NCBI RefSeq assembly: GCF_008360935.1 | Contig: NZ_SRXO01000005.1 | Span: 62,001-126,000 of the forward strand | DNA from: Siccirubricoccus phaeus | Lineage (GTDB): Bacteria; Pseudomonadota; Alphaproteobacteria; Acetobacterales; Acetobacteraceae | Direction: 5' to 3' | Length of the DNA stretch: 64,000 nucleotides | Part shown: piece after piece, positions 15,931-23,837 of the stretch | How positions within the stretch are numbered: position 1 is the first letter of the stretch | How the letters are laid out: every line of letters starts with the position of its first letter | Translations under genes and position numbers: made by a program | Notes under the pieces: generated by a model | Seen by the model: the letters and a program-made list of their open reading frames with translations, nothing else | Databases searched by the model: none | Told to the model about the DNA's origin: nothing

Positions 15931-16572
15931 TTGACCGAACATAGGAACAAGGGCTTGCTTGGCGTGGTGCTGGCCGGGGGGCTGGCGCGGCGGATGGGCG
16001 GCGGGGACAAGCCGCTGCGATTGCTGGCGGGGCGGCCGCTGCTGTCGCATGTGCTGGAACGGTTGGTGCCGCAGGTCGGGGAGGTGGTGCTGAACGCCAA
16101 TGGCGATCCGGCGCGGTTCGCCGCCTTCGGCCTTCCCGTGCTGGCGGACCCGCTGCCGGACTACCCCGGGCCGCTCGCCGGCGTGCTGGCGGCGCTGGAC
16201 TGGGCGGCGGCGCAGCGGCCGGGGGTGGCGACGGTGCTCTCCGTGCCGGGGGACGGGCCCTTCCTGCCGCCGGACCTGGCGGCGCGGCTGGAGGCGGCGC
16301 GCCAGGAAGCGGGGGTGCTGCTGGCCTGCGCCGCCTCGGGCGGCTGGACCCACCCGCCGATCGGCCTCTGGCCCGTGGCGCTGCGCGGCGAATTGCGCGC
16401 CGCCCTGCTGGCCGGCGAACGCAAGATCGACCGCTGGACGGCCCGCTTCGGCTGCGCCACGGCGGAATGGCCGACCGAGCCCCTGGACCCCTTCTTCAAC
16501 GCCAATACGGCCGAGGAGCTGGCGACAGCGGAGCAGGCCTTGCAACGGACCGGCGGCGCACCCATAGGCTGA
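15931..16572 (+). CDS. mobA: Molybdenum cofactor guanylyltransferase MobA
   Basis: MobA attaches GMP to molybdopterin to make the MGD cofactor used by formate dehydrogenases and related enzymes. The 213 residues have the nucleotidyltransferase loop [37 protein letters not shown] and the metal-binding [12 protein letters not shown], in which the usual CD is GD. The start is TTG (15931), supported by GGAGG 10 nt upstream and by similarity beginning a few residues later. Placement next to fdhD fits a joint role in molybdoenzyme maturation. The 41-aa gene downstream begins 28 bases after the stop. Confidence 0.92.
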   Translation: MTEHRNKGLLGVVLAGGLARRMGGGDKPLRLLAGRPLLSHVLERLVPQVGEVVLNANGDPARFAAFGLPVLADPLPDYPGPLAGVLAALDWAAAQRPGVATVLSVPGDGPFLPPDLAARLEAARQEAGVLLACAASGGWTHPPIGLWPVALRGELRAALLAGERKIDRWTARFGCATAEWPTEPLDPFFNANTAEELATAEQALQRTGGAPIG

Positions 16573-16600
16573 GCGGAGCCGCATCCGAAAGGAGCCCGCC

Positions 16601-16726
16601 GTGAAAGCCGTCCTCACCGGCATCGTCCTCGCCGCCCTGCTGGCCGTTGCCGCCGCCTTCGTGCTGGACACGGAAATCCAGCAGACCGCGGAGCAGCATT
16701 ACCGGACGGAGGCGGTGCGGCTGTAG
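16601..16726 (+). CDS. 41-residue single-pass membrane protein
   Basis: A GTG-started ORF with an excellent AAAGGAG 6 nt upstream. It encodes a short basic start (MKAVLTG), one hydrophobic helix (about 5-22) and a polar C-terminal tail (DTEIQQTAEQHYRTEAVRL). Peptides of this layout are conserved in related Acetobacteraceae as far as I remember, but have no known function. It may be co-transcribed with mobA. Too short for ordinary gene calling. Confidence 0.7.
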   Translation: MKAVLTGIVLAALLAVAAAFVLDTEIQQTAEQHYRTEAVRL

Positions 16727-16845
16727 TGGCCTGATTCCGAAGTCCTGCGGGCTTCGTTCTCAGGCCGCCGGGCCTTGTTTTTTGCAACCGCCTGCTTCTC
16801 CGCTTGGTTCGCCGGAAATGCGGCGAAGCTGGCGGGCAGGGCACC
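16727..16845. repeat. Family A repeat, inverted
   Basis: Begins right after the 41-aa gene's stop. Read on the minus strand it gives GTGCCCTGCCCGCCAGC, a TTCGCCGCATTTCCGGCGAA hairpin, GAAGCAGGC, AACAAGGCCC and GGCCTGAGAACGAAGCCCGC, the family A words in order. It separates mobA and its follower from the permease pair. Confidence 0.65.
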
Positions 16846-17082
16846 GGTGCGGCGTCCCGCTGGCCATGCCGGCACGAACCGCTCCCGGTTTTCGTTCATG
16901 GCATGCCCAGGCGACGGGCGACCCGCCTGGCCTGAGGATGCTCCGGCATTCCGCACGCGGCGTTGCGGCAGGCCGGCGGCCTGGGCCGCGACGCATCGGC
17001 GCCGCGCGACCGGGCGGCGGGGCGGCGATCCGGAACCGGGGTGGCTTGCCGCCGGCGGCGCTTGGGCGCAGCCTGCGCCGGC

Positions 17083-17622
17083 ATGCTGCCCTTCCTCCGC
17101 CGCCATTCCAGCGCCGTGGTCATCGGCGCCATCGGCCTGCTGGCCGGCGCCCTGGTCTATCGGCTGCGCGGCCCGGCCGCCTTCCATCATGCGCTCGGCA
17201 ACGCCGTCGGGCTGTTCCTGATGATCCTGCCGGCCATGCTGGCGGGCCTGCTGCTGGCGGGCAGCCTGAAGCAGCTCGTCCCCACCGGCGTGCTGGCCAA
17301 ATGGATGGGCTCCGAGAGCGGCATGCGCGGGCTGCTGCTGGCGACGGTCGCCGGCATGGCCATGCCGGGCGGGCCGATGGCCGCCTTCCCCCTGGTGCTG
17401 GTGCTGGCCCAGGGCGGGGCGGACCGGGGCGCGCTGATCGCCTTCATCGTCGCCTGGGCGCTGAATGGGCTGCAGCGCGTGCTGGTCTGGGAGGTGCCGC
17501 TGCTGGGCGCGGATTTCGCCTTGCTGCGCTTCCTCTGCGGCCTGCCTTTGCCCTTCATCGCCGGCGCCCTGGCGCGACGGGTGCCCATAAGCTGGTCGCC
17601 GCCCGGGATGGGCCCGGCATGA
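17083..17622 (+). CDS. Half-size permease, first of a paralogous pair
   Basis: A 179-residue integral membrane protein with about five hydrophobic segments. Its centre carries the signature GSESGMRGLLLATVAG, then MPGGPMAAFPLVLVLAQGGA, which recurs in the next gene. The pattern resembles one half of the two-repeat permeases of the ArsP/DUF318 (COG0701) group. The start at MLPFLRRH (17083) is the first Met before the membrane region; upstream in-frame sequence looks like repeat-derived DNA and there is no clear ribosome-binding site. The stop overlaps the next start as ATGA. Substrate unknown. Confidence 0.8.
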   Translation: MLPFLRRHSSAVVIGAIGLLAGALVYRLRGPAAFHHALGNAVGLFLMILPAMLAGLLLAGSLKQLVPTGVLAKWMGSESGMRGLLLATVAGMAMPGGPMAAFPLVLVLAQGGADRGALIAFIVAWALNGLQRVLVWEVPLLGADFALLRFLCGLPLPFIAGALARRVPISWSPPGMGPA

Positions 17623-18134
17623 CGCCAGGGCAGATCCTCCTCCTCGCTGCCGCGGCCATCGCCTTCGGCTTCACCCTGCGGCGCGGCGTGCCGACGGCGC
17701 AGCGGGCGCTGCGGGAGACCGGGGAGACGGTGGTGCGCGTGCTGCCCCTGCTGGCCCTCGCCTTGCCCATGGCCGCTTTCCTGGCGGAGCTGATCCCGGC
17801 CGATATCGGCGCCGGCTGGCTGGGGCCGGAGAGCGGGCTGCCCGGCCTCGTCATCGCCTCCCTGGCCGGCGGCTTCATCCCGGGCGGACCTTTCGTCTCC
17901 TTTCCCCTGGTGCTGACCTTCATGAAGGCCGGGGCGGGCGGGCCGCAGATGGTGGCGCTGATCTCCGGCTGGGCGATCCTCGGCTTCCACCGGGTGATCG
18001 CCTGGGAATGGCCGGTGCTGGGGCCGCGCTTCATCATCATCCGGCTGATCGCCTCGCTGGCGCTGCCGGTGCTGGCCGGGCTGCTGGCGGAGCTGCTGCT
18101 GCCGAGCTTTCCGCATGCGCTGGTGCGGCCTTGA
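17619..18134 (+). CDS. Half-size permease, second of a paralogous pair
   Basis: A 171-residue membrane protein starting inside the stop codon of the previous gene (ATGA at 17619), so the two are probably translationally coupled and made in equal amounts. From residue about 62 it parallels its neighbour: GPESGLPGLVIASLAG, IPGGPFVSFPLVLTFMKAGA, a Trp-containing WAILGFHRVIAWEWPVLG against WALNGLQRVLVWEVPLLG, and matching last helices. The likely reading is that the two form a heterodimeric equivalent of a fused two-repeat permease; that is inference. Confidence 0.8.
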   Translation: MTPGQILLLAAAAIAFGFTLRRGVPTAQRALRETGETVVRVLPLLALALPMAAFLAELIPADIGAGWLGPESGLPGLVIASLAGGFIPGGPFVSFPLVLTFMKAGAGGPQMVALISGWAILGFHRVIAWEWPVLGPRFIIIRLIASLALPVLAGLLAELLLPSFPHALVRP

Positions 18135-18325
18135 GAGGGGCGTCGCGCCGTAAGGCGCGCCTTACGGCGCGACGCCTCGCAAACTCTCCCCGCCAAGGGC
18201 CGAAGGGCCCTTCGAACCCTCGAGTTTTGCGTCTCGACGTCGGGGTCCAAGACTCATGGTTTCCAAGGCCCTTCGGCCTTTGGCGGGAGGAGTTCGAGGA
18301 CGGGGTCGCGGCACGGCCACGACGC
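18133..18325. repeat. Family C repeat with a perfect 38-bp palindrome
   Basis: Starts at the stop of the permease gene. Bases 18139-18176 are a perfect palindrome with 19-base arms (GGCGTCGCGCCGTAAGGCG and its complement) and no loop. It is followed by CTCTCCCCGCCAAGGGCCGAAG, and later by the inverse AAGGCCCTTCGGCCTTTGGCG, so the whole element is itself an inverted repeat. A related copy lies at 53034-53150 and a remnant at 46046-46130. Confidence 0.75.
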
Positions 18326-18334
18326 CCTCCTCCA

Positions 18335-19573
18335 TCAGGCCGCCCGGAACAGCAGGCTGGCATTCGTCCCGCCGAACCCGAAGCTGTTCGACATCGCCGC
18401 TCTTATGGGCCTGTCCTGCGCTACCCAGGCCACCCGGTCGATCGGGCTCTCGCGGCTCGGCGCATCCAGGTTCAGGGTCGGCGGCGCCACCTGGTCGCGG
18501 AGGGCCAGCACGCAGAAGATCGCCTCCGCCGCCCCCGCCGCCCCCAGCATGTGGCCGGTGGCGGATTTGGTGGAGGACATGGCCAGGCCCCGCGCCGCCG
18601 CGCCCCAGAGCCGCTCCACCGCCTCCAGCTCCAGATCGTCGCCGAGCGGGGTGGAGGTGCCATGCGCGTTCACATAGCCGACCTCGTCCGGCGCCATCCC
18701 GGCCTGGCGCAGCGCCGCGCGCATGGCGCGCTCCGCCCCGGCATGCCCTGCCGCCGGCGCGGTGACGTGGTAGGCGTCGCCGGACAGCCCGTAGCCGACG
18801 ATCTCGGCATGGATGCGCGCCCCGCGCCGCCGCGCATGCTCGAGGGATTCCAGCAGCACCATGCCGGCGCCCTCGCCCATGACGAAGCCGTCCCGCTCCC
18901 GGTCCCAGGGTCGGGAGGCGCGGCCGGGCGTGTCGTTGAAGCCGGTGGAGAGCGCCCGCGCCGCGGCGAAGCCGGCGATCCCGAGCTCGCTGATCGCTGC
19001 ATCCACGCCGCCGGCCAGCATCACCTCCGCCTCGCCGCAGGCGATCAGCCGCGCCGCATCGCCCAGCGCATGCGCGCCGGAGGAGCAGGCGGTGGAGACG
19101 GCGCGGCGCGGCCCGAGGAAGGTGAAGGTCTCGGCGAGGCGGGTGGCGAGCTGATGGATCAGCGCCCCCGGCAGCACGCTGTGCGGGCTGCGCCTGGCGA
19201 CGCCGTTCTGCAGCCGCTGCGCGCCTTCATGGATGCTGTCCAGCGCGCCGCAGCCGGAACCGATGGAGATCCCGCTGCCTTCCAGCGCAGCCGCCTCCGC
19301 CGGCGTCCAGCCGGCATCCGCCAGGGCCTGGCGGGCGGCGATGAGGGCGAGCTGCCCGGCCCGGTCGGCGCGGTCCGGTGCCTGGCGGGCGGGCAGTTCG
19401 GACCACACGCCGGGCGGCACCTGGCCGGCGACGCGGCAGGGCAGGCCATCCGCGTTGAAGGCCGTCAGGCTGCCGATGCCGGTCTGCGAGGCCAGCAACC
19501 GGCGCCAGACCGGCTCGATCCCCTGGCCAAGCGGGCAGACCAGCCCCAGGCCGGTGATGACGACTCGCCGCAT
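18335..19573 (-). CDS. fabF: Beta-ketoacyl-ACP synthase II (FabF-type)
   Basis: A 412-residue condensing enzyme that elongates fatty acyl-ACP with malonyl-ACP. It begins RRVVITGLGLVCPLGQG, and the active-site cysteine is in STACSSGAH (about 165) with the two histidines in NAHGTSTPLGD and KSATGHMLGAAGA. The end is SFGFGGTNASLLF, as in FabF. It stands alone, without acpP, fabD or fabG, so it is probably a second FabF used for special chains rather than the housekeeping copy. GGGAAG lies 6 nt before the ATG. Confidence 0.92.
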   Translation of the reverse strand: MRRVVITGLGLVCPLGQGIEPVWRRLLASQTGIGSLTAFNADGLPCRVAGQVPPGVWSELPARQAPDRADRAGQLALIAARQALADAGWTPAEAAALEGSGISIGSGCGALDSIHEGAQRLQNGVARRSPHSVLPGALIHQLATRLAETFTFLGPRRAVSTACSSGAHALGDAARLIACGEAEVMLAGGVDAAISELGIAGFAAARALSTGFNDTPGRASRPWDRERDGFVMGEGAGMVLLESLEHARRRGARIHAEIVGYGLSGDAYHVTAPAAGHAGAERAMRAALRQAGMAPDEVGYVNAHGTSTPLGDDLELEAVERLWGAAARGLAMSSTKSATGHMLGAAGAAEAIFCVLALRDQVAPPTLNLDAPSRESPIDRVAWVAQDRPIRAAMSNSFGFGGTNASLLFRAA

Positions 19574-19770
19574 GCTGGCTTCCCATCCGCGTCCCTGGGA
19601 TGTGGCGGAGGCGGCAGTGGCGGAACAGTGAAGCTTTGGGGAAAGCGGCCTGACCGGATGGCGACGAAGGGCTGACGGCTGGGAGGCAGCGGCGTGTCAG
19701 CCGCGGGCGGTGGGTTGCGCCTGGCGGATGCAACCTCCGGTGCCGGGGCGCGTGGGGGGCGGGCGCGGTC

Positions 19771-20060
19771 CAGCCGGCGGGGCACGATGGTACGGCCATC
19801 AAGGACGGAGTCCCAGAACCTTGCAAGCCGGCGCGAGGCGGGCGGCCTCGCCGGGACTCTCAAGCCAGCGGGCGGCGGGGCGGGCGGACGTCCCCCGGGC
19901 CATCGAGCCGGCACGCGGCGGGGCTGGCTTCCTTCGTATTCAAGCCGATGCGCAGCAACCCCGATCCTCAGGCCAACGCGCAGCGGACGGCCTCTCCGGC
20001 TCCTCGAGCCAGCGCGCGCGGCACACCCCACCGCGCTGACGGCAGCGCCGCCAAGCCTCC
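19771..20060. repeat. Degenerate periodic repeat array, no gene
   Basis: The 498-base gap between fabF and the next gene has no convincing ORF. Within it a short word of the form CAAGCCRGCGCG (variants CAAGCCAGCG, CGAGCCGGCA, CAGGCCAACG, CGAGCCAGCG) recurs at 19771, 19824, 19861, 19904, 19941, 19969, 20005 and 20052, at mostly 28-47-base steps, usually followed by a GCGG-rich segment. The copies are too diverged to be CRISPR repeats. The first part (19574-19770) shows nothing recognisable. Confidence 0.35.
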
Positions 20061-20071
20061 GCGAGCGCGCG

Positions 20072-20311
20072 TCAGCCGGCGGTCCCGGCGATGCGGGCGG
20101 CCTGTTCCATCGCCTCCACGAAGCCGCCGCAGCGCGCCATGCCGGTGCTGCCATCCTGCTGCCGCCAAAGCAGCGTCACCGGCACCACCTCGCGTCCGCC
20201 GCGGCCGATGACCGGCCGGGCCCAGATGCGGAAGCGGATGCCCGCGCCATCCCATTCCCAGCGGGTCAGGCCGAGCAAGGGCGGCGGCGAAGGCGAGGCC
20301 TGAAGGGGCAT
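20072..20311 (-). CDS. Hypothetical 79-residue protein
   Basis: A small soluble protein that I do not recognise. The sequence has ordered-looking stretches (LTRWEWDGAGIRFRIWARP, then VVPVTLLWRQQDG and GFVEAMEQAARIAG), with alternating hydrophobic residues suggesting beta strands followed by one helix. It lies 42 bases downstream of the glycerate kinase stop-side neighbour, in reverse order on the same strand, so it may be its downstream partner. There is no strong ribosome-binding site, hence moderate confidence. Confidence 0.55.
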   Translation of the reverse strand: MPLQASPSPPPLLGLTRWEWDGAGIRFRIWARPVIGRGGREVVPVTLLWRQQDGSTGMARCGGFVEAMEQAARIAGTAG

Positions 20312-20353
20312 GGCGCCTGCTTAGCGCCGTTTCTCGAACATATCAAGAACATC

Positions 20354-21646
20354 TCAGCGGATCAGCACTGCCCGCACATCGTTCACATTGGTCAGCGTCG
20401 GCCCGGTCACCACCAGATCGCCCAGCGCGCGGAAGAGGCCGGTGCTGTCATGCCCGGCCAGCGCCGCCCGCGGGTCCAGCCCCAGCGCCCGCGCCCGGGC
20501 CAGGGTTTCCGGCGTGGCGATCGCGCCGGCGCAATCGGATTTCCCGTCGATGCCGTCCGTGTCGCAGCACAGCGCCCAGATATCGGGGTGCCCGTCCAGC
20601 GCCAGGGCGAGGCCGAGCAGGGTTTCCGTCCCCCGCCCGCCCTCGCCGGCCGGGCCGGCGATGGTCACCGTCGCCTCCCCGCCGGAGAGCAGCACGCAGG
20701 GGGGCCGCAGCGGCAGGCCATGGGCGGCGGCGGAGAGGGCGATGCCGCCCAGCACCCGCCCCATCTCCCGCGCCTCGCCTTCCAGCGCATCGCCCAGGAT
20801 CAGCGGCGCCAGCCCTTCCGCCCGCGCCGCCTCGGCCATGGCCTGCAGCGCCAGCAGGGGCGTGGCGATCATCCGCAGCTCGGTATCGGCCAGGCGGGGA
20901 TCGCCGGGCTTCGGGCTTTCCTCCGCGGCTGCCGCCAGGTGGCGCGTCACCGCCTCCGGCAGGGCCATGCGGTAATGCGCGACCAGGGCGCGGGCCTCGG
21001 CGAAGCTGGTCGGGTCCGGGACGGTGGGGCCGGAGGCGATGACCGCCGGGTCATCCCCCGGCACGTCGGAAATCGCCAGCGTCACCACCCGCGCCGGATG
21101 CGCCGCCGCCGCCAGCCGGCCGCCGGAAAAGGCGCTCAGATGCTTGCGGATGCAATTCATCTCGGTGATGGGGGCGCCGCTCCGCAGCAGCTCCCGGTTC
21201 ACCGCCTTGAGGTCCTCCAGCGTCAGCCCGGGGGCGGGGAGGGTAGAGAGGGAGGAGCCGCCGCCGGAGACCAGGAACAGCACCAGATCCTGGGGCGAGA
21301 GGCCGCGGACCAGTGCCAGCATCTCGGCCGCCGCGGCGGCGCCGGCTTCGTCCGGCACGGGATGGGCGCCGAAGCGGATGGCGATGCGGCGGCCGGGCGG
21401 CGGCTCCGGCAGGTCGGCGCCATGCGGGCAGAGGGCGAGGCCGGTGAGCGGCACCCCGGCCCATGCCCGCTCCACCGCCAGCGCCATCTTCGCCGCCGCC
21501 TTGCCGAGGCCGATGACGAGGGTGCGGCCGCCCTGCGGCGGTGCCGGCAGATGCGGCGGCAGGGCCACCAGCGGGTCGGCCGCCGCCAGCCCGGCCTGGA
21601 AGAGGCGCCGGAGCGCCGCCCGCGCGGTTGCGTCATCCCAGGCCAT
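20354..21646 (-). CDS. Glycerate 2-kinase (MOFRL/DUF4147 family)
   Basis: Phosphorylates glycerate to 2-phosphoglycerate using ATP, linking glycolate, serine or tartrate breakdown to glycolysis. This 430-residue protein has the family N-terminal pattern LVIGLGKAAAKMA, FGAHPVPDEAG, the substrate loop LVSGGGSSL, the conserved NCIRKHLSAFSGGRL and SDVPGDDP, and in the MOFRL part LLSGGEATVTI and DTDGIDG. GckA and TtuD are names used for this enzyme; I cannot tell which pathway it serves here. The start MAWDDATARAALR is the normal family start. No hydroxypyruvate reductase lies beside it. Confidence 0.9.
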   Translation of the reverse strand: MAWDDATARAALRRLFQAGLAAADPLVALPPHLPAPPQGGRTLVIGLGKAAAKMALAVERAWAGVPLTGLALCPHGADLPEPPPGRRIAIRFGAHPVPDEAGAAAAAEMLALVRGLSPQDLVLFLVSGGGSSLSTLPAPGLTLEDLKAVNRELLRSGAPITEMNCIRKHLSAFSGGRLAAAAHPARVVTLAISDVPGDDPAVIASGPTVPDPTSFAEARALVAHYRMALPEAVTRHLAAAAEESPKPGDPRLADTELRMIATPLLALQAMAEAARAEGLAPLILGDALEGEAREMGRVLGGIALSAAAHGLPLRPPCVLLSGGEATVTIAGPAGEGGRGTETLLGLALALDGHPDIWALCCDTDGIDGKSDCAGAIATPETLARARALGLDPRAALAGHDSTGLFRALGDLVVTGPTLTNVNDVRAVLIR

Positions 21647-21739
21647 GCCTTGCCCCCCCTGCTGCCCTGCCTATCTCCCGCAGCGGCGGCGCGGCGTCCA
21701 GTTGCGGCGGGGGGTGGGACCGCTTCCGGCGCCCAGGCC

Positions 21740-21990
21740 CCGGCCGCCCCGCTGGCAGCCGCTTCTGCAACCCGTTTGGGACCCTGAGGCAGCCTCTGGC
21801 AGCCGCCTTCGCGTTATTGCGGTGGCATGGTGCCCTTCTGGCGCCCTCCTCCGGCAGCCTCTGGCAGCCGCCTTCGCGCCCTGGCGCTCCCCTTGGCACC
21901 CCGCTCCGGCAACCCTCTTGTCAGCCCGGCAAGCCCCTTCTGCCAGGCTCCCCTTACGGCCCCCTCTGGCAGCCCCGCGCCCCTTGCCCC
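21740..21990. repeat. GGCAGCC-rich repeat tract
   Basis: The 387-base gap before the DUF1244 gene has no ORF of interest. It is built from many copies of CTGGCAGCC or CCGGCAACC. Two exact 26-base direct repeats (21788-21813 and 21853-21878, starting GGCAGCCTCTGGCAGCCGCC) lie 65 bases apart, with further GGCAGCCCC or GGCAAGCC words downstream. On the plus strand the tract is strongly C-rich. It may be a decayed tandem array; I see no function. Confidence 0.5.
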
Positions 21991-22033
21991 AAATTGACCG
22001 CGACCGAAGCCGGCGCCGCGCGAGGAGGACCCC

Positions 22034-22348
22034 ATGGCCACACCCGAGATCGACGACAAGACCCGCACCGAGCTGGAGGCGGCCGCCTTCCGCACCCTGG
22101 TCCAGCATCTGCGCGAGCGTACCGATGTGCAGAACATCGACCTGATGAACCTGGCCGGGTTCTGCCGCAATTGCCTGAGCAAATGGTACCGGGCCGAGGC
22201 CGAGGCGAAGGGCATCCCGCTGAGCGACCCGGAGGCGCGGGAGATCATCTACGGCATGCCCTACAAGGAGTGGCAGGCGAAGTACCAGAAGGAGGCGACG
22301 GCCGAGCAGAAGGCGAAATTCGCCGCCGCGGCGCCGCATACCCCCTGA
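22034..22348 (+). CDS. DUF1244 family protein
   Basis: A 104-residue soluble protein of the DUF1244 family, small helical proteins of proteobacteria. The family core is clear: LEAAAFRTLVQHLRERTDVQ, NLAGFCRNCLSKWYRAEA with a CxxC pair, and IIYGMPYKEWQAKYQ. AGGAGG lies just upstream of the ATG. The function is unknown. The cysteine pair could bind a metal. It is followed by 355 bases without a gene. Confidence 0.9.
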   Translation: MATPEIDDKTRTELEAAAFRTLVQHLRERTDVQNIDLMNLAGFCRNCLSKWYRAEAEAKGIPLSDPEAREIIYGMPYKEWQAKYQKEATAEQKAKFAAAAPHTP

Positions 22349-22691
22349 CCCGACACCTGGCCGCCAGCGGGCCGCGCTGGCCGGCCGCCAAGGAAAAGGA
22401 AGGGGCCCGTGGCATGTCGCCGCCGAGGCCTGAGGCGCCGGGGCTGTCTGCCCGGTGGCGGGGGCGGGGAGCGCCATCTGCCCCGGCGTCCGCGCGCGCA
22501 GAAGGCGCCGCGGCTGCACCTTCATGGCCTGCGGCCCGGAGCTGGCCGCCTTGGGGCATGGCCCGGCCGGCTGGCGAGGGCCGCGGCGGGGCAGGGTGGG
22601 GTCGTCCAGCGGCAAGGGCGGCGGGGCGGGCGCCGCCAGAGGTCATTGATCCACCCCCCTCGGGCCGGGTATCTCCCCGCCCTTCTTCTCT
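22349..22691. other. Gene-free GC-rich stretch upstream of gapR
   Basis: About 340 bases with no ORF that has a ribosome-binding site and credible composition, and no clear member of the repeat families. The last 50 bases (from 22645, CATTGATCCACCCCC to CTTCTTCTCTGGGGGAG) are less GC-rich and should contain the gapR promoter and ribosome-binding site. Confidence 0.4.
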
Positions 22692-22703
22692 GGGGGAGTG
22701 GGG

Positions 22704-22988
22704 ATGAGCGAAGCTGAGGCAGCGGCGAACCGGGCACGGACCGATGATCCGGAGGTGGGCGGCATCGCCGTGGACCGGCTGCGCTCGATCATCGAGCGGA
22801 TCGAGCGGCTGGAGGAGGAGCGCAAGGCCCTGGCCGGCGACATCAAGGACATCTTCGCCGAGGCGAAATCCGCCGGCTTCGACGTGAAGGTGATCCGCCA
22901 GATCATCTCCATCCGGAAGAAGGAGCCCGCGGAGGTGGAGGAGCAGGAGACGCTGCTCGACCTCTACCGCCGCGCGCTGGGGATGTGA
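22704..22988 (+). CDS. gapR: GapR-family (DUF2312) nucleoid-associated protein
   Basis: GapR proteins of alphaproteobacteria bind overtwisted AT-rich DNA ahead of polymerases and stimulate topoisomerases. The 94 residues show the family pattern [38 protein letters not shown] and [14 protein letters not shown], i.e. two long helices forming a tetrameric clamp. The start is the ATG at 22704, with GGAG 5 nt upstream; a GTG two codons earlier overlaps that ribosome-binding site. The next gene begins inside its stop codon (GTGA), implying coupling. Caulobacter GapR is 89 residues, a close match in length. Confidence 0.92.
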   Translation: MSEAEAAANRARTDDPEVGGIAVDRLRSIIERIERLEEERKALAGDIKDIFAEAKSAGFDVKVIRQIISIRKKEPAEVEEQETLLDLYRRALGM

Positions 22989-23398
22989 GCGTGGCCGGCG
23001 GCGCGCCGGGCGACGGGGGACCCCCACCGGGCCAGGCCGGCGGCCCCGGCGCGGGGACCGGCGGGCCGATCCTGGGCTGGCACGCCCATCTCTACTACGC
23101 CACGCCGGAGGAGCGCGCCCTGGCGGCGGCGATCCGGGCGGAGATCGCGGCGCTGTTCCCCGCCGCGGTGCTCGGCCGCTGGCGGGATGGGCCGGTGGGG
23201 CCGCATCCACGGGCGATGTACCAGGTGGCCTTCGGGCCCGGGCTGTTCCCCGCTTTCGTGCCCTGGCTGGCGCTCAACCGGCGGGGGCTGACGGTGCTGC
23301 TGCATCCGGAGACGGGGCGGCAACGCGCCGATCATTCGGCCCATGCGATGTGGCTGGGCGAGGTGCTGCCGCTGAAGCTGGAGGTGCTGCCGGCGTAG
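22985..23398 (+). CDS. DOPA 4,5-dioxygenase family protein
   Basis: A 137-residue protein whose residues about 28-137 match the DOPA-dioxygenase-like family. [10 protein letters not shown] gives the first histidine pair, [15 protein letters not shown] the central HP motif, and [19 protein letters not shown] the third. The first 27 residues are a Gly/Pro-rich lead-in. The GTG start overlaps the gapR stop as GTGA. In fungi and plants the family opens aromatic rings of DOPA; bacterial members have no settled role. Coupling to gapR is probably historical rather than functional. Confidence 0.85.
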   Translation: MSVAGGAPGDGGPPPGQAGGPGAGTGGPILGWHAHLYYATPEERALAAAIRAEIAALFPAAVLGRWRDGPVGPHPRAMYQVAFGPGLFPAFVPWLALNRRGLTVLLHPETGRQRADHSAHAMWLGEVLPLKLEVLPA

Positions 23399-23509
23399 GT
23401 TCCGGGCCCGCGATCCCGCAGCGGCCTTTGCGTTGCGGCGGCCGGCCCGCCCCGTCCGCTCCCCGTGCCGGAGATCCGGCGGACAGGAGTTGAGACCCCC
23501 TCCAACGCG

Positions 23510-23532
23510 AAAAGGCCGGGCAGGGCCCGGCC
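23510..23532 (-). terminator. Rho-independent terminator of rpmG
   Basis: On the minus strand GGCCGGGC-CCT-GCCCGGCC forms a perfect 8-bp stem with a 3-base loop, followed by TTTT. It lies 45 bases after the rpmG stop and is the only textbook intrinsic terminator I found in the window. Confidence 0.85.
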
Positions 23533-23576
23533 AACGACGCATCGTCGTGCGGTGCCAGGCCGAGGCCCGGCCGCGA

Positions 23577-23744
23577 CTATTTGATCTTGGCTTCGCGGAA
23601 GACGACGTGCTTGCGCACGACCGGATCGTACTTCTTCAGTTCCAGCTTGCCGGTGGCGGTGCGGGCATTCTTCTTGGTGACGTAGAAGAAACCGGTCTCG
23701 GCGCTGCTGACCAGCTTGATCTGGATGGTGTTGGCTTTGGCCAT
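23577..23744 (-). CDS. rpmG: 50S ribosomal protein L33
   Basis: A 55-residue ribosomal protein of the large subunit: [18 protein letters not shown], then [20 protein letters not shown] and [10 protein letters not shown]. It is the cysteine-free L33 form found in most alphaproteobacteria, so it does not need zinc. AGGG precedes the ATG by about 7 nt. It is a single-gene unit with its own terminator. Confidence 0.97.
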   Translation of the reverse strand: MAKANTIQIKLVSSAETGFFYVTKKNARTATGKLELKKYDPVVRKHVVFREAKIK

Positions 23745-23837
23745 GACGAGCCCTGTAACTCTGCGGGCCGCTGGGCGGCCGGTAAGGGGAGGGGGCGCAA
23801 GCTAGCGGGGAAATCGTGAGGGTCAAGGGGAAATGGA

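Noticed and set aside
16963-17082. Extension of the first permease gene to an ATG at 16963
   Set aside because: The added 40 residues are Arg/Gly-rich and lie just downstream of a family A repeat; the membrane protein begins naturally at 17083.
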